Assembly (NCBI GenBank): GCA_022823085.1
Contig: JAJDXV010000091.1
Coordinates: 1-56,075 of the forward strand
DNA from: Candidatus Poribacteria bacterium
GTDB taxonomy: Bacteria > Poribacteria > WGA-4E > WGA-3G
DNA length: 56,075 bases
Reading direction: 5' to 3'
Each line of letters begins with the position of its first letter. Position 1 is the stretch's first letter. Under the pieces are notes generated by a model. The model saw nothing but the letters and a program-made list of their open reading frames with translations, ran no database searches and had not been told where the DNA came from. Position numbers and translations under genes: made by a program. This document shows, one piece after another, positions 24,426 through 32,793 of the stretch.

Positions 24426-24442
24426 TTGCGTTGGGAAAGCAC

Positions 24443-24472
24443 TTGATAGACAGACTTGTTATCTGTTATACT
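24443..24472 (+). promoter_or_regulatory. promoter and possible operator of the HEPN-MNT pair
   Basis: TTGATA (24443-24448) and TATACT (24467-24472) are 18 nt apart, 41 nt before the HEPN start. Between them lies the inverted repeat ACAGA-N7-TCTGT (24450-24466), which could bind the antitoxin complex for autoregulation. It implies the pair does not depend on the thi promoter. Confidence 0.5.
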
Positions 24473-24512
24473 AATTGGAAAAGCTCAAAGATAGATTTGT
24501 AGGCACAATACT

Positions 24513-24938
24513 ATGCAAAGCCAAGAGGTACGCTGGATTCAACGCGCAAATAGTTTTGAAAGGGCTTTGGATCGATTAAGAGCAGCTATCAAGCTTGCGG
24601 AACAACGGGAACTTTCAGACTTAGAAGCACAAGGATTAATACAAGGGTTTGAATACACACACGAACTCGCTTGGAAAACCCTGAAAAATTTCCTCGAAGC
24701 ACAAGGGACAGTCAATCTCTACGGTTCGCGGGATACGACGCGGATTGCTTTCAGGAATGGCCTGATTGAAAACGGCGAAATCTGGATGGATATGGTTGAT
24801 AAACGCAATCTCACCTCACATACTTATGATGAAGAAATCGCAGCTCAAGTTGTTATGACTATTCGCAGTGTTTACTTTGCTGAATTTGAGAAGTTGTTCA
24901 CTCGATTGCAACAACTAAAAGTGGAAGGAACCGCTTAA
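24513..24938 (+). CDS. HEPN toxin (nucleotidyltransferase substrate-binding-like, HI0074 family)
   Basis: 141 residues, nearly all alpha-helical. The HEPN RNase motif R-x4-6-H is visible as RNLTSHTYDE (about residues 117-126), followed by the conserved tyrosine. The early ALDRLRAAI and the LIQGFEYTHELAWKTLKNFL helix are typical of HI0074-type proteins. In HEPN-MNT modules the HEPN protein is an RNase toxin and the MNT protein neutralises it, by oligo-AMPylation in studied cases. The partner starts 2 nt after this stop. The pair lies inside the thiamin operon and is probably acquired. Confidence 0.9.
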   Translation: MQSQEVRWIQRANSFERALDRLRAAIKLAEQRELSDLEAQGLIQGFEYTHELAWKTLKNFLEAQGTVNLYGSRDTTRIAFRNGLIENGEIWMDMVDKRNLTSHTYDEEIAAQVVMTIRSVYFAEFEKLFTRLQQLKVEGTA

Positions 24939-24940
24939 GG

Positions 24941-25246
24941 ATGCAATACGGCTTGTCCGCTCAAACGCTGAAAAAAATTCGTGATGTTCTTGCGCGATAT
25001 CCACAGGTAGAAGAAGCCGTGCTATACGGGTCTCGTGCCAGAGGCAATTATAAAAACGGGTCCGACATCGATCTGACGCTTCGCGGTGGGGATGCGTTGA
25101 CACATACAACGCTCTCCCGGATTGCAAATGATCTCGATGACCAACTCCTGCCTTACACTATTGATCTGTCCATTTTCGAGAATATCCGTAACCCGGAGAT
25201 GATTGCCGAGATTAAACGTGTCGGCGTAGAATTCTATAAAAAATAG
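24941..25246 (+). CDS. MNT antitoxin (minimal nucleotidyltransferase)
   Basis: 101 residues. The nucleotidyltransferase signature G-S-R-A-R-G (about 31-36) is followed by S-D-I-D-L (about 42-46), with a third acidic residue in TIDLSIFE. The active site is therefore complete. It follows the HEPN gene at 2 nt and forms the antitoxin half. Its TAG stop overlaps the first bases of a MITE-like element (25245), so the original C-terminus may have been changed by that insertion. Confidence 0.9.
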   Translation: MQYGLSAQTLKKIRDVLARYPQVEEAVLYGSRARGNYKNGSDIDLTLRGGDALTHTTLSRIANDLDDQLLPYTIDLSIFENIRNPEMIAEIKRVGVEFYKK

Positions 25247-25363
25247 GACTTACACAATTTGGCATGTAAATCGCTCTGTTAGATGGAATTTTCGTAAAAT
25301 CGAGCGTTTTTATATCACAAACTAACAGTTTGTGGTACAAAAAGAGCCGCATGCGTAAGTCCT
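25245..25363 (+). mobile_element. MITE-like element, copy 3 (119 bp, short form)
   Basis: Ends AGGACTTACACA and TGCGTAAGTCCT. The central stem is CACAAAC-TAACA-GTTTGTG, intact in this short form. The left end provides the stop codon of the MNT gene. Confidence 0.82.
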
Positions 25364-25401
25364 AAAAAATAAGAATAGCCGTCAGCGGTCAGCAATCAGC
25401 C

Positions 25402-25455
25402 TTGACCAAGAACTCGCGCCTATTTTTAAATATCGGAAATCGAGTTCTTGGTCAA
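25402..25455. repeat. 15-bp perfect inverted repeat upstream of thiG
   Basis: TTGACCAAGAACTCG (25402-25416) and its exact inverse CGAGTTCTTGGTCAA (25441-25455) flank 24 nt. A second stem follows at once (AAGAGAG 25460-25466, CTCTCTT 25483-25489). The stretch lies 95-150 nt before thiG. It could be a terminator-like block, a binding site or a relic of an insertion. There is no T-run after either stem. Confidence 0.55.
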
Positions 25456-25549
25456 AGTAAAGAGAGGTTTGGTGAATCAAGACTCTCTTGTAACTGATGG
25501 TCGAAATCCAACTGTTTCCGACAACTGGTAAAATAAAAAGAAACCCAAA

Positions 25550-26320
25550 ATGCAAGAATTCAAAATCGCAGACCAAACGTATACATCAAGATTGCTGATT
25601 GGAACGGCGGGGTATCCGAATTTTCATATCATGACGGAGTCCATCGCCGCGAGCGGTGCCGAAATTGCGACGGTGTCAATGCGTCGTGTGAAATTTACGG
25701 ACACCTCTGGAGAAAACCTATTCTCGCTCCTACGCGAACGCGATATGACGATCCTGCCGAATACTGCCGGCTGTTTCACAGCAAAAGACGCGATTCTAAC
25801 TGCGAACCTTGCACGCGAAGCACTCGGGACAGTGCTTATCAAGCTCGAAGTCATTGGGGACGATCAGACGCTGTTTCCAGATGTGGAGCAGCTGCTCAGC
25901 GCGGCGGAAACCCTTGTGAAAGACGGTTTCACGGTGCTACCGTATTGTAACGACGATCCGATTACCTGTAAGAAATTAGAAGACCTCGGTTGTGCAGCGG
26001 TGATGCCGTTAGGTGCCCCGATCGGTTCTGGGATGGGCATCCGTAATCCTTATAACATTCAGATTATCCGCGATCTTGTGCAGGTCCCGCTCATTGTCGA
26101 TGCCGGGGTTGGGACCGCCTCGGATGCAGCGATTGCGATGGAGTTAGGGTGTGATGGTGTTTTGCTCAATACAGCCGTTGCGAAGGCGCATCGTCCAGTG
26201 CTAATGGCGGAGGCGATGCGAAAAGCCGTCGAAGCGGGTAGAGCCGCGTTTTTAGCGGGTCGTATTCCGCGGAAACTCTATGCAACGGCTTCAAGCCCAC
26301 AAACGGGGATAATTGAATAG
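25550..26320 (+). CDS. thiG: Thiazole synthase ThiG
   Basis: 256 residues, the family length. A (beta/alpha)8 barrel with the Schiff-base lysine in [10 protein letters not shown] (about residue 99), the VLPYCNDDP strand, [14 protein letters not shown] and the phosphate-binding [18 protein letters not shown]. It condenses deoxyxylulose phosphate, the ThiO product and sulfur from ThiS into the thiazole ring. It belongs with thiO and thiS but is separated from them by the HEPN-MNT insertion, so it may be transcribed independently. Confidence 0.96.
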   Translation: MQEFKIADQTYTSRLLIGTAGYPNFHIMTESIAASGAEIATVSMRRVKFTDTSGENLFSLLRERDMTILPNTAGCFTAKDAILTANLAREALGTVLIKLEVIGDDQTLFPDVEQLLSAAETLVKDGFTVLPYCNDDPITCKKLEDLGCAAVMPLGAPIGSGMGIRNPYNIQIIRDLVQVPLIVDAGVGTASDAAIAMELGCDGVLLNTAVAKAHRPVLMAEAMRKAVEAGRAAFLAGRIPRKLYATASSPQTGIIE

Positions 26321-26357
26321 CGTAAGTTTTATTTTTTTTAAAGATTAGAGATACTGC

Positions 26358-26844
26358 GTGACAACACTTCTTCACAACTGGAAAATTTACCTTGATACCT
26401 GCTGTTTGAATCGTCCATTTAATGATCAGACACAGATTCAAGTCCGTCGGGAAACTGAAACTATCCAGACTCTTCTCAAGTCCTGTTTTACAGGGCGGTG
26501 GCTCTGGGTTACAAGTGACGTCTTGATTCTTGAAATCAACAACACCCCAAATCAAATCCAACGTGATTTCATGAGAACTCAGTTGGATCGTGCGCATCAA
26601 AACGTTTCATTCAATAGGTGCAATTGAAAATGCGAGAGGTCAAGAACTTGAAACCCTGGGATTTAAATGGTTTGATGCATTGCACCTTGCCTGTGCCGAG
26701 AGCAGCGAGGTTGATGTCTTCCTTACAACGGATAACAGGTTGCTCAGGAGAGCTAACCGCATCAGGGTGCTACTACAAGTTCGCGTTGAAAACCCTTATA
26801 TCTGGTTAGAGGAAGTTAAGAATGAACGCATTAAAGATGACTAA
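26358..26844 (+). pseudogene. PIN-domain toxin gene with a frameshift
   Basis: Two overlapping frames together make one PIN protein of about 155 residues. The first (GTG start at 26358, open to 26627) has the first aspartate in IYLDTCCLNRPF and the next acidic residue in SDVLILEIN. The second (26590-26844) has FDALHLACAE and VFLTTDNRLLRRA with the remaining aspartates. The frame changes near 26590-26627, around CATCAAAACGTTTCATTC. PIN toxins are Mg-dependent RNases needing all acidic residues in one chain, so the gene is either broken or read through a frameshift. The partner-like gene at 26822 overlaps its end. Confidence 0.75.
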
Positions 26845-27331
26845 TATTGAGTTTTTTGAACTCGGTATTGCAACACTTTTGGAGAAACTCGGTCCAAGTG
26901 GAGTCTCTCGGTTCCTCAGACAGTGTGAGCCAGGGACAGGCGATTATACGATTGAGCGGCATAAATGGCTCGATAAAATTGATCGGGAAACGGGCCTCAA
27001 AGAAATTAAAAAGATTGAAAACGCGCGCGCGGCAGGCCAGTCAGATCGAAAATTCGCAGCCGTAGCGAAGACAGTTCTCGCCGGAGAGAAAAAACTATCT
27101 CGAAAAACGGTTCAAAAACTGACAGATACGGAACTTTATGAACTTGCAATAGAAATCCTGACAGAGAAACTTACCCCCAGTGGGCTGATTGGCTTCTTTT
27201 TACAGTGTAACCCGGTAACAGGTGACTGCTCTGTCAATCGGCATATATGGCTGGATAAACTTGAGAAGGGAAGGGTTTTTCAGGATATCCACGCGAGCGC
27301 GGAAAAACACAACGATTATAAGGATAAATAA
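26822..27331 (+). CDS. Tandem-duplicated small protein, probable partner of the PIN gene
   Basis: 169 residues with two copies of one about 48-residue unit. Unit 1 (about 6-53) contains FFELGIATLLEKLGPSGVSR and GDYTIERHKWLDK. Unit 2 (about 101-148) contains LYELAIEILTEKLTPSGLIG and GDCSVNRHIWLDK. The linker is lysine-rich. GAGGAAG lies just before the ATG at 26822. Single-unit proteins with this G-D-Y-T-x-E-R-x-x-W-L pattern are familiar to me beside PIN-type toxins, so an antitoxin role is likely but inferred. The start overlaps the PIN frame by 23 nt, consistent with coupled translation. Confidence 0.6.
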   Translation: MNALKMTNIEFFELGIATLLEKLGPSGVSRFLRQCEPGTGDYTIERHKWLDKIDRETGLKEIKKIENARAAGQSDRKFAAVAKTVLAGEKKLSRKTVQKLTDTELYELAIEILTEKLTPSGLIGFFLQCNPVTGDCSVNRHIWLDKLEKGRVFQDIHASAEKHNDYKDK

Positions 27332-27337
27332 AAAATA

Positions 27338-28543
27338 ATGGAGAAAAAAATCTTCTTTTTCCGATTATGTCTCCTCACCTTTATACATCTGGGCATGAGT
27401 TCCCTCTGTGCACAACTTCAGACCGAATTCGGACAGAGCCTCCTCGAAAGGGAACCCGAAACGTCCGAAACTGAACCTGCAGCGTTGACCGTCAATGCGC
27501 ACATCTCTAATACGTTCAACAATCACATTGAACTCGGTTTGAGCGTTGACCCGTATACGAGTAGCCTCGCTGGGCAAGACGATCCGCAACTTTCAGGTTT
27601 GATTAACCGGTTCGGTGTCAACTTGAGCGGCGATTTACCGATTGTCAATAAACTTCGATTGAAACTACAATATACACCACAAGTTGAAAACTACACCGGT
27701 GCGGAAGGCAAACTCAGCGAGTTCAACGCGTTCAGTAACGCCTTGTCAACTGAACTTCGTTTCCAACCGGTGGCGAGTCTACCGCCTCTTGTTGCCTCAT
27801 ATCAGGTGCAACGTCTCCTCCGTACCTCAAATGTTTATAACAACATGGCGCAGCAATTCGGGTTCCGGTTCGGACGTGTGTTGGACTATAATTTTCGGCT
27901 ACACCGGTTCGACGACGCAGAATCACGCAGAGAGGATTTCCTACTCATCGGTTCTAACACCCATAACATGAACGCACGCTTGCAGTTTGGGATCCTTGAA
28001 CAGATACTCGGTAAACTGGAATATGGATTAGAACACAGCAGCTACGAAACGAATTTAAACAACCTCATCTTAGGTGTAGCAGGGCTTGAGGATAACGAAC
28101 GTCGAAACGATTTGCGACATATCGGTTCTGCGAAACTGATTCAAGTTGCAACTGAACAACTCATGTTTCAGGAAGAGGTTAACCTGTTTCTGAACCGTTC
28201 CAATGTCGATTTCTTTACGTTTGTTAGTACGGAGGTCGCGGCGAGTACCTTTTATAGGATCGAGACGGGACGGTGGCTCAGACTTCGGCTGTCCAGCGTG
28301 TGGATAGACTTTCAAGGCAGACAGATCCTGAACGAGATGGGAATTATTACGGAAGATGCTCCAGATCGTAGCGATAAACAGATAGGTGCGAACCTCCAGC
28401 TGAATTGGCAGTTTAACTCACACCTAACACTCAATGCCGATTATCAGATTACGCAAAACCGAACGAACGAAATGGATCCGTTTCTCGACTTTCTCAACTA
28501 TACACATACCATCGCGACCGTAACGCTCCGTGGCGCGTATTAA
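27338..28543 (+). CDS. Predicted outer-membrane beta-barrel protein
   Basis: 401 residues. An N-terminal signal peptide (FFFRLCLLTFIHLGMSSLCA) is followed by a long series of amphipathic strands with alternating hydrophobic residues (LRLKLQYTPQV, FGFRFGRVLDYNFRLHRF, LTLNADYQI), and it closes with TIATVTLRGAY, an aromatic C-terminal residue typical of barrel proteins. No close family name. It would sit in the outer membrane, perhaps as a porin or surface structure. The preceding gene ends 6 nt before its start, probably by chance of layout. Confidence 0.65.
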   Translation: MEKKIFFFRLCLLTFIHLGMSSLCAQLQTEFGQSLLEREPETSETEPAALTVNAHISNTFNNHIELGLSVDPYTSSLAGQDDPQLSGLINRFGVNLSGDLPIVNKLRLKLQYTPQVENYTGAEGKLSEFNAFSNALSTELRFQPVASLPPLVASYQVQRLLRTSNVYNNMAQQFGFRFGRVLDYNFRLHRFDDAESRREDFLLIGSNTHNMNARLQFGILEQILGKLEYGLEHSSYETNLNNLILGVAGLEDNERRNDLRHIGSAKLIQVATEQLMFQEEVNLFLNRSNVDFFTFVSTEVAASTFYRIETGRWLRLRLSSVWIDFQGRQILNEMGIITEDAPDRSDKQIGANLQLNWQFNSHLTLNADYQITQNRTNEMDPFLDFLNYTHTIATVTLRGAY

Positions 28544-28599
28544 AGTCGCTCTCAATTCCGTTTTCAACGTGCTGTTCGCTTCCCTTTAAAGCGTTTCAA

Positions 28600-29295
28600 A
28601 TGTTACCGCGCTACGATCTAAGAGCGTTGCATCGCAACCTTGACATAATGACGACTTTGATCAAGTACATGCAAGAATTGGGGTGGGAACCCTACGCAAA
28701 TGACCACGAAGACGGCACGTGTCAGTTTGAGGCGAACTGGACCTATTCGGACGCGCTGACGACAGCCGATCGACACACCTTCTTCAAATGGATGGTCAAA
28801 ACACTTGCTGAAGAGAGCGGGTTGCTGGCAACCTTTATGCCAAAACCGTTTACGCATCTAACGGGTAACGGCGCGCACTTTCACATGAGCCTCTGGGATG
28901 CGGAAAACCAGACAAACCTGTTTCTCGATGACCGGATTCCTGCCCCTGGACGCATCGAAAACCGATTGGGCGACGGTGCGGCGAACCCTTATCTTGCGGC
29001 GACAGTCCTCCTTGCTGCAGGACTGGACGGCATCGAAAACCAAATTGATCCGGGCGTGCAAAACGAGGACAACCTCTATGAAGTGCCAGAAGATGAGCTC
29101 CAACGACGCGGAATCTATTCTCTACCGGCGACGCTCGGTGAAGCAGCAGACGCACTTGAACAAGATGAAGTCATCAAGGACGCACTCGGCACAACGTACG
29201 CCGACAACTACATTCAGGTGAAACGCGAAGAGTGGCGAGATTATCATTTGCGTGTCAGTGAGTGGGAGACTGACAATTATTTGGAGGTTTATTAA
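28600..29295 (+). pseudogene. Glutamine synthetase remnant with N-terminal and internal deletions
   Basis: 231 residues made only of pieces of a class-I/III glutamine synthetase catalytic domain. Present are DGTCQFEANWTYSDALTTAD, RHTFFKWMVKTLAEESG and GNGAHFHMSLWD (the H-x-H/S-L-W ATP-site block). Then, directly after NLFLDD, comes RIENRLGDGAANPYLAATVL from the C-terminal end of the site. About 100 residues in between, including the N-x-Y-K-R glutamate loop, are missing in frame, and the first about 200 residues are gone too. It cannot be a working synthetase. The frame is nevertheless open and ends in TAATG, shared with the next gene's start. No good ribosome-binding site. Confidence 0.75.
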
Positions 29296-30251
29296 TGAAA
29301 ATTTTATTTAGATTGATCGGTTTAGCACTTATATGTTTTTTTGCTTTTTATCTTGTGAGTTGTGGGCAACGTGAAGAAGCAGATGAGGTCGGTCCCACGG
29401 AGTTGGTGGGTGCGGATCCAAGCACTGAGATTACACCAACCCCTGAACCTGTACCGGAACCTGCAGCAGAGCCAGCACCGGAACCGATGATCCCAGATGG
29501 AATGGTTCTAATCCCAGAAGGTGAGTTTGAGATGGGCAGTAATGATGGGCTCGCTGATCCGGATGAGCAACCGGTGCATACCGTCCATCTCGATGCGTTT
29601 TACATAGATGTAAACGAGGTGACCAACGGCGAATTCAAGGATTTCGTTCTTGCAAACCCAGCGTGGCAGAAAGAACAGATTGATGAAAAGTTCCACGACG
29701 GCAATTATTTGCAGGATTGGAAGAGAAATAATTTTCCGCTTGGTGAACGCGAACAGCCTGTTCGTTATGTGAGTTGGTACGCGGCGATGGCTTATGCGGT
29801 CTGGATGGATAAACGTTTACCGACAGAAGCGGAGTGGGAAAAAGCGGCGCGCGGCGGGTTAGAGAAAAAACAGTACCCGTGGGGCAACGGCATCAATTTC
29901 AACCGAGCAAACTACGGCAAGAATATCGGTATAACCACGCCTGTCGGCGAATATCCAGCGAACGACTACGGTGTACACGACATCGCCGGTAACGTGTGGG
30001 AGTGGTGCCTTGACGGCTATGAGGCTGATTTCTATGCCAACTCGCCACTTCGAAACCCGACCGCTGGTGCGGACAACGTTGACGAGATTGTTGACGATTT
30101 CGAGAACATCGTAGACTTCCGCGTCATCCGTGGTGGTGGCTGGAACAGTGAACCTGAATGGTTGCGTGCCTCGAACCGCCACGGGACAAGTCCGACGTAT
30201 GCGGGTATCGGTGCGCTGGGATTCCGTTGCGCGAAAAGTGTATCTCCGTAA
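29295..30251 (+). CDS. SUMF1/FGE-sulfatase-domain lipoprotein
   Basis: 318 residues. The signal peptide ends in a lipobox (FYLVSC at about 19-24), so the protein is lipid-anchored. A Pro/Glu-rich linker (about 45-65) leads to the formylglycine-generating-enzyme-like domain: MVLIPEGEFEMGSNDG, PVHTVHLDAFYID, RLPTEAEWEKAARGG, GNVWEWC and RVIRGGGW, ending GFRCAKS. True FGE oxidises a sulfatase cysteine to formylglycine; many bacterial members of this fold have other or unknown roles. A lipoprotein outside the cytosol would not reach nascent sulfatases, so a different role is more likely. ATG overlaps the upstream stop (TAATG). Confidence 0.88.
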   Translation: MKILFRLIGLALICFFAFYLVSCGQREEADEVGPTELVGADPSTEITPTPEPVPEPAAEPAPEPMIPDGMVLIPEGEFEMGSNDGLADPDEQPVHTVHLDAFYIDVNEVTNGEFKDFVLANPAWQKEQIDEKFHDGNYLQDWKRNNFPLGEREQPVRYVSWYAAMAYAVWMDKRLPTEAEWEKAARGGLEKKQYPWGNGINFNRANYGKNIGITTPVGEYPANDYGVHDIAGNVWEWCLDGYEADFYANSPLRNPTAGADNVDEIVDDFENIVDFRVIRGGGWNSEPEWLRASNRHGTSPTYAGIGALGFRCAKSVSP

Positions 30252-30373
30252 GACACTACAGGTATCCGAATCGAAATTAACGAATTAACGCTTTGGTGTT
30301 GAAACAAAACCGAAAATTTGCTACGATGTAGTCTCATACCTTATCCCACGACAGACGCAACTTGGAAATAACG

Positions 30374-31432
30374 ATGGCACGTCCGCAATCATCGCTAAAT
30401 TTGCATGGCACATTGATACAGACAGAACCCCAGTTAGAATCATACCTGTCCGAACCGACAAGTGAGGTGATAGAAGCAGTTGCTACGCTGGAAGGCGATA
30501 TCCTCATCCTCGGTGTTGGTGGGAAGATGGGTCCAACACTCGCTAAACAGGCGAAACTTGCTATCGAGCGGGCAGGGGTTACTAAAAAGGTGATAGGTGT
30601 CTCCAGATTTTCGACACCGCATGTGCGAGAAGATTTGCACGCAGCCGGTATCGAAACGATTGCAACGGATCTACTTTCCGAAAGCGACCTACAAAACTTA
30701 CCTGAGACCGAAAACGTAATCCTGATGGCGGGTCGGAAGTTCGGTTCAACGGGTAATGAAAGTCTGACGTGGGCAATGAACGGTTATATGCCGGGACGTA
30801 TCGCGGAAAAGTTTCGTGCCTCTCGATTGGTCATCTTTTCGACCGGGAATGTCTACCCGCTAACACCGATCGCTCACGGTGGTGCGACTGAGTGTTCACC
30901 GGTTGCGCCGATTGGTGAATATGCGCAATCGTGTCTGAGTCGTGAACGGATATGTACGCATTTTTCGTCGCAATTGGGTATACGGATGGCAATCCTACGA
31001 CTCAATTATGCGATAGACCTCCGCTACGGGATTCTGTTAGACATCGCTGAAAAAGTTTATACTGAAGAAACTATTTCGTTGGAAATGGGCAATGTGAACG
31101 TGATATGGCAAGGCGATGCGAACGCAGTGGCGTTAAAGGCTTTCGCGCACTGCCAAAGTCCACCGTTGGTTCTCAATGTAACGGGACCGGAGACTGTCTC
31201 TATACGCTATCTTGCGGCGCGTTTCGGCGAAATTTTCAATAAATCGCCCCGTTTTGAAGGTGAAGAAGCACCAACGGCATTGCTAAGCAACGCCGCTCGA
31301 TGTCACCAACTTTTCGGATACCCGCGCGTCTCTTTAGGCGAGATGATTGAATGGATGGCAGAATGGGTTCGGATCGGCGGTCCAACACTCCATAAACCGA
31401 CGCATTTTGAAGTGCGTGACGGAAAATTTTAA
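30374..31432 (+). CDS. NAD-dependent epimerase/dehydratase-like protein (extended SDR)
   Basis: 352 residues from the ATG at 30374 with GGAA 6 nt before; a TTG at 30362 is an alternative. The N-terminal part has ILILGVGGKMGPTLAKQAKL, a Rossmann loop with G-x-G-G-x-M-G. Further on are VILMAGRKFG, LVIFSTGNVYPL and GEYAQSCLSRE, where tyrosine and serine stand at catalytic positions, but the usual Y-x3-K lysine is absent (YAQSC). It may therefore bind nucleotide sugar without classic dehydrogenase chemistry. Cytosolic. Function not specified. Confidence 0.78.
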   Translation: MARPQSSLNLHGTLIQTEPQLESYLSEPTSEVIEAVATLEGDILILGVGGKMGPTLAKQAKLAIERAGVTKKVIGVSRFSTPHVREDLHAAGIETIATDLLSESDLQNLPETENVILMAGRKFGSTGNESLTWAMNGYMPGRIAEKFRASRLVIFSTGNVYPLTPIAHGGATECSPVAPIGEYAQSCLSRERICTHFSSQLGIRMAILRLNYAIDLRYGILLDIAEKVYTEETISLEMGNVNVIWQGDANAVALKAFAHCQSPPLVLNVTGPETVSIRYLAARFGEIFNKSPRFEGEEAPTALLSNAARCHQLFGYPRVSLGEMIEWMAEWVRIGGPTLHKPTHFEVRDGKF

Positions 31433-31491
31433 TGGCTGTCAGTTATCCGTACGGTTTTTCTGCGAAAAACCTTTCAGTATTCAGTTAAGAC
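31433..31491 (+). repeat. GTCAGTT palindromic repeat, short copy
   Basis: The stretch GTCAGTTATCCGTACGGTTT, TTCTGCGAAAAACCTTTCAG, TATTCAGTTAA matches, in inverse orientation, the right half of the repeat at 36042-36194. It lies directly against a MITE-like element in both places. Confidence 0.6.
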
Positions 31492-31611
31492 AGGACTTAC
31501 GCAATTTTGGCTATAGGTGGTTCTGTTAGATGAAAGTTTTCTGTAAACATGGCACTCTGATGGCACAACCTGGGAAGTTTGTGGTACAAAAGAGCGGCAT
31601 GCGTAAGTCGT
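31492..31611 (+). mobile_element. MITE-like element, copy 4 (short form)
   Basis: Left end AGGACTTACGCA and right end TGCGTAAGTCGT (one change). The central stem has decayed (CACAACC-TGGGA-AGTTTGTG). It ends 25 nt before the start of the TolB-like gene, so it occupies that gene's upstream region. Confidence 0.78.
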
Positions 31612-31635
31612 AAATTAAAAAAATATAGACAAAAA

Positions 31636-32595
31636 ATGCGAATTTTGTTAGTATATTATTGTAGTTTTTTGATGATGTTTTCCTTTTTAACAGGTAATGT
31701 TTTTTGTCAATCGGATTCGCCTGTGCCGATTGCGTTCTCCTCGGATGTGAGCGGTGATTGGGAAATCTACCTGACAGACACAACCGGAAAGCAACCCATC
31801 AATTTAACGCACAGTCCTGCAGCGGATTACTATCCGACGTGGTCCCCCGACAGCACCCAAATCGCTTTTTTTTCTCGCCGCGACGGGAACCATGAGATTT
31901 ATGTGATGCAATCCGATGGTACCAATCAGCGACGGTTGACCCATCATCCTGCGACGGATAAAGCACCGGCTTGGTCGCCTGATGGCACCCGTCTCGCTTT
32001 CGGATCAAACCGAGGCGGACATTTCAATATTTATCTGTTTCATTTCAATAATGGCGAAGTGGTGCGTCTCACTGAAAACCGGTTTCAAGATGAGGCACCG
32101 GCTTGGTCGCCTGACGGAAATGCGCTTGTTTTCCACTCAAAACGGGAATTCAACTGGGATATATACGTCGTTGACCTCGATAGCCGAGTTGAACGGCGAT
32201 TAACACATCAACCGTTGATGGACACTTACGCGGCTTGGTCGCCTGACGGGACACGCATCGTATATTCCGCCATGCATCGAGAGGTAGAACTGGCAGACTT
32301 CGATCTGTACATCATGGATGCGGAAGACGGCGGAAACAAAACAGCGCTCACGGATACACCGACAGACGAGGCTGTTCCTGCATGGGCACCCGATGGAGAT
32401 TCCATCGCGTTTCAATTTGAGAAGGACGGCAGATGGGTTGTTCACCTCATGCACGCTGACGGCAGTGAACGCCGCGAATTGATTGATAACGGTGCATGGG
32501 CAGCGCAACCGAAATGGCACAACAGTTCGGATGTGCTTCCGATAGAACCGTCCAGATTACAAATCCAACTGTGGGGCAGAATCCGAACCCCATGA
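31636..32595 (+). CDS. Secreted TolB-like beta-propeller protein (PD40 repeats)
   Basis: 319 residues from the ATG at 31636. A longer frame starts inside the MITE and is unlikely. Signal peptide: RILLVYYCSFLMMFSFLTGN. Six PD40/WD40-like blades follow with the TolB pattern A-W-S-P-D-G/S-T, I-A-F, I-Y-V-M-x-x-D-G (YYPTWSPDSTQIAFFSRRDG, KAPAWSPDGTRLAFGSNRGG and so on). It would be a periplasmic or extracellular propeller used for protein binding. No tol genes are near, so a Tol-Pal role is not implied. Confidence 0.88.
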   Translation: MRILLVYYCSFLMMFSFLTGNVFCQSDSPVPIAFSSDVSGDWEIYLTDTTGKQPINLTHSPAADYYPTWSPDSTQIAFFSRRDGNHEIYVMQSDGTNQRRLTHHPATDKAPAWSPDGTRLAFGSNRGGHFNIYLFHFNNGEVVRLTENRFQDEAPAWSPDGNALVFHSKREFNWDIYVVDLDSRVERRLTHQPLMDTYAAWSPDGTRIVYSAMHREVELADFDLYIMDAEDGGNKTALTDTPTDEAVPAWAPDGDSIAFQFEKDGRWVVHLMHADGSERRELIDNGAWAAQPKWHNSSDVLPIEPSRLQIQLWGRIRTP

Positions 32596-32633
32596 GAAAA
32601 ATGTAATCACAAACACGCAGAACAGACAATACC

Positions 32634-32753
32634 GGGACTTACGCAATTTGGGGTGTAAACCCTTCTGTTGGATGAAATTCTTCGTCCAATCCAGCGTTTT
32701 TGGAACACAAACTAACAGTTTGTGGTACATAAAGAGCATCATCCGTAAGTCCT
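32634..32753 (+). mobile_element. MITE-like element, copy 5 (short form)
   Basis: Left end GGGACTTACGCA, right end TCCGTAAGTCCT, intact central stem CACAAAC-TAACA-GTTTGTG. It lies 40 nt before the first CBM-like gene. Confidence 0.78.
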
Positions 32754-32793
32754 ATTTAACCAATAACTGACAACTCACAAAAGGAGAGTTCCT

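Noticed and set aside
30362..30373. TTG start for the epimerase-like gene
   Set aside because: The TTGGAA there is better read as the ribosome-binding site of the ATG at 30374.
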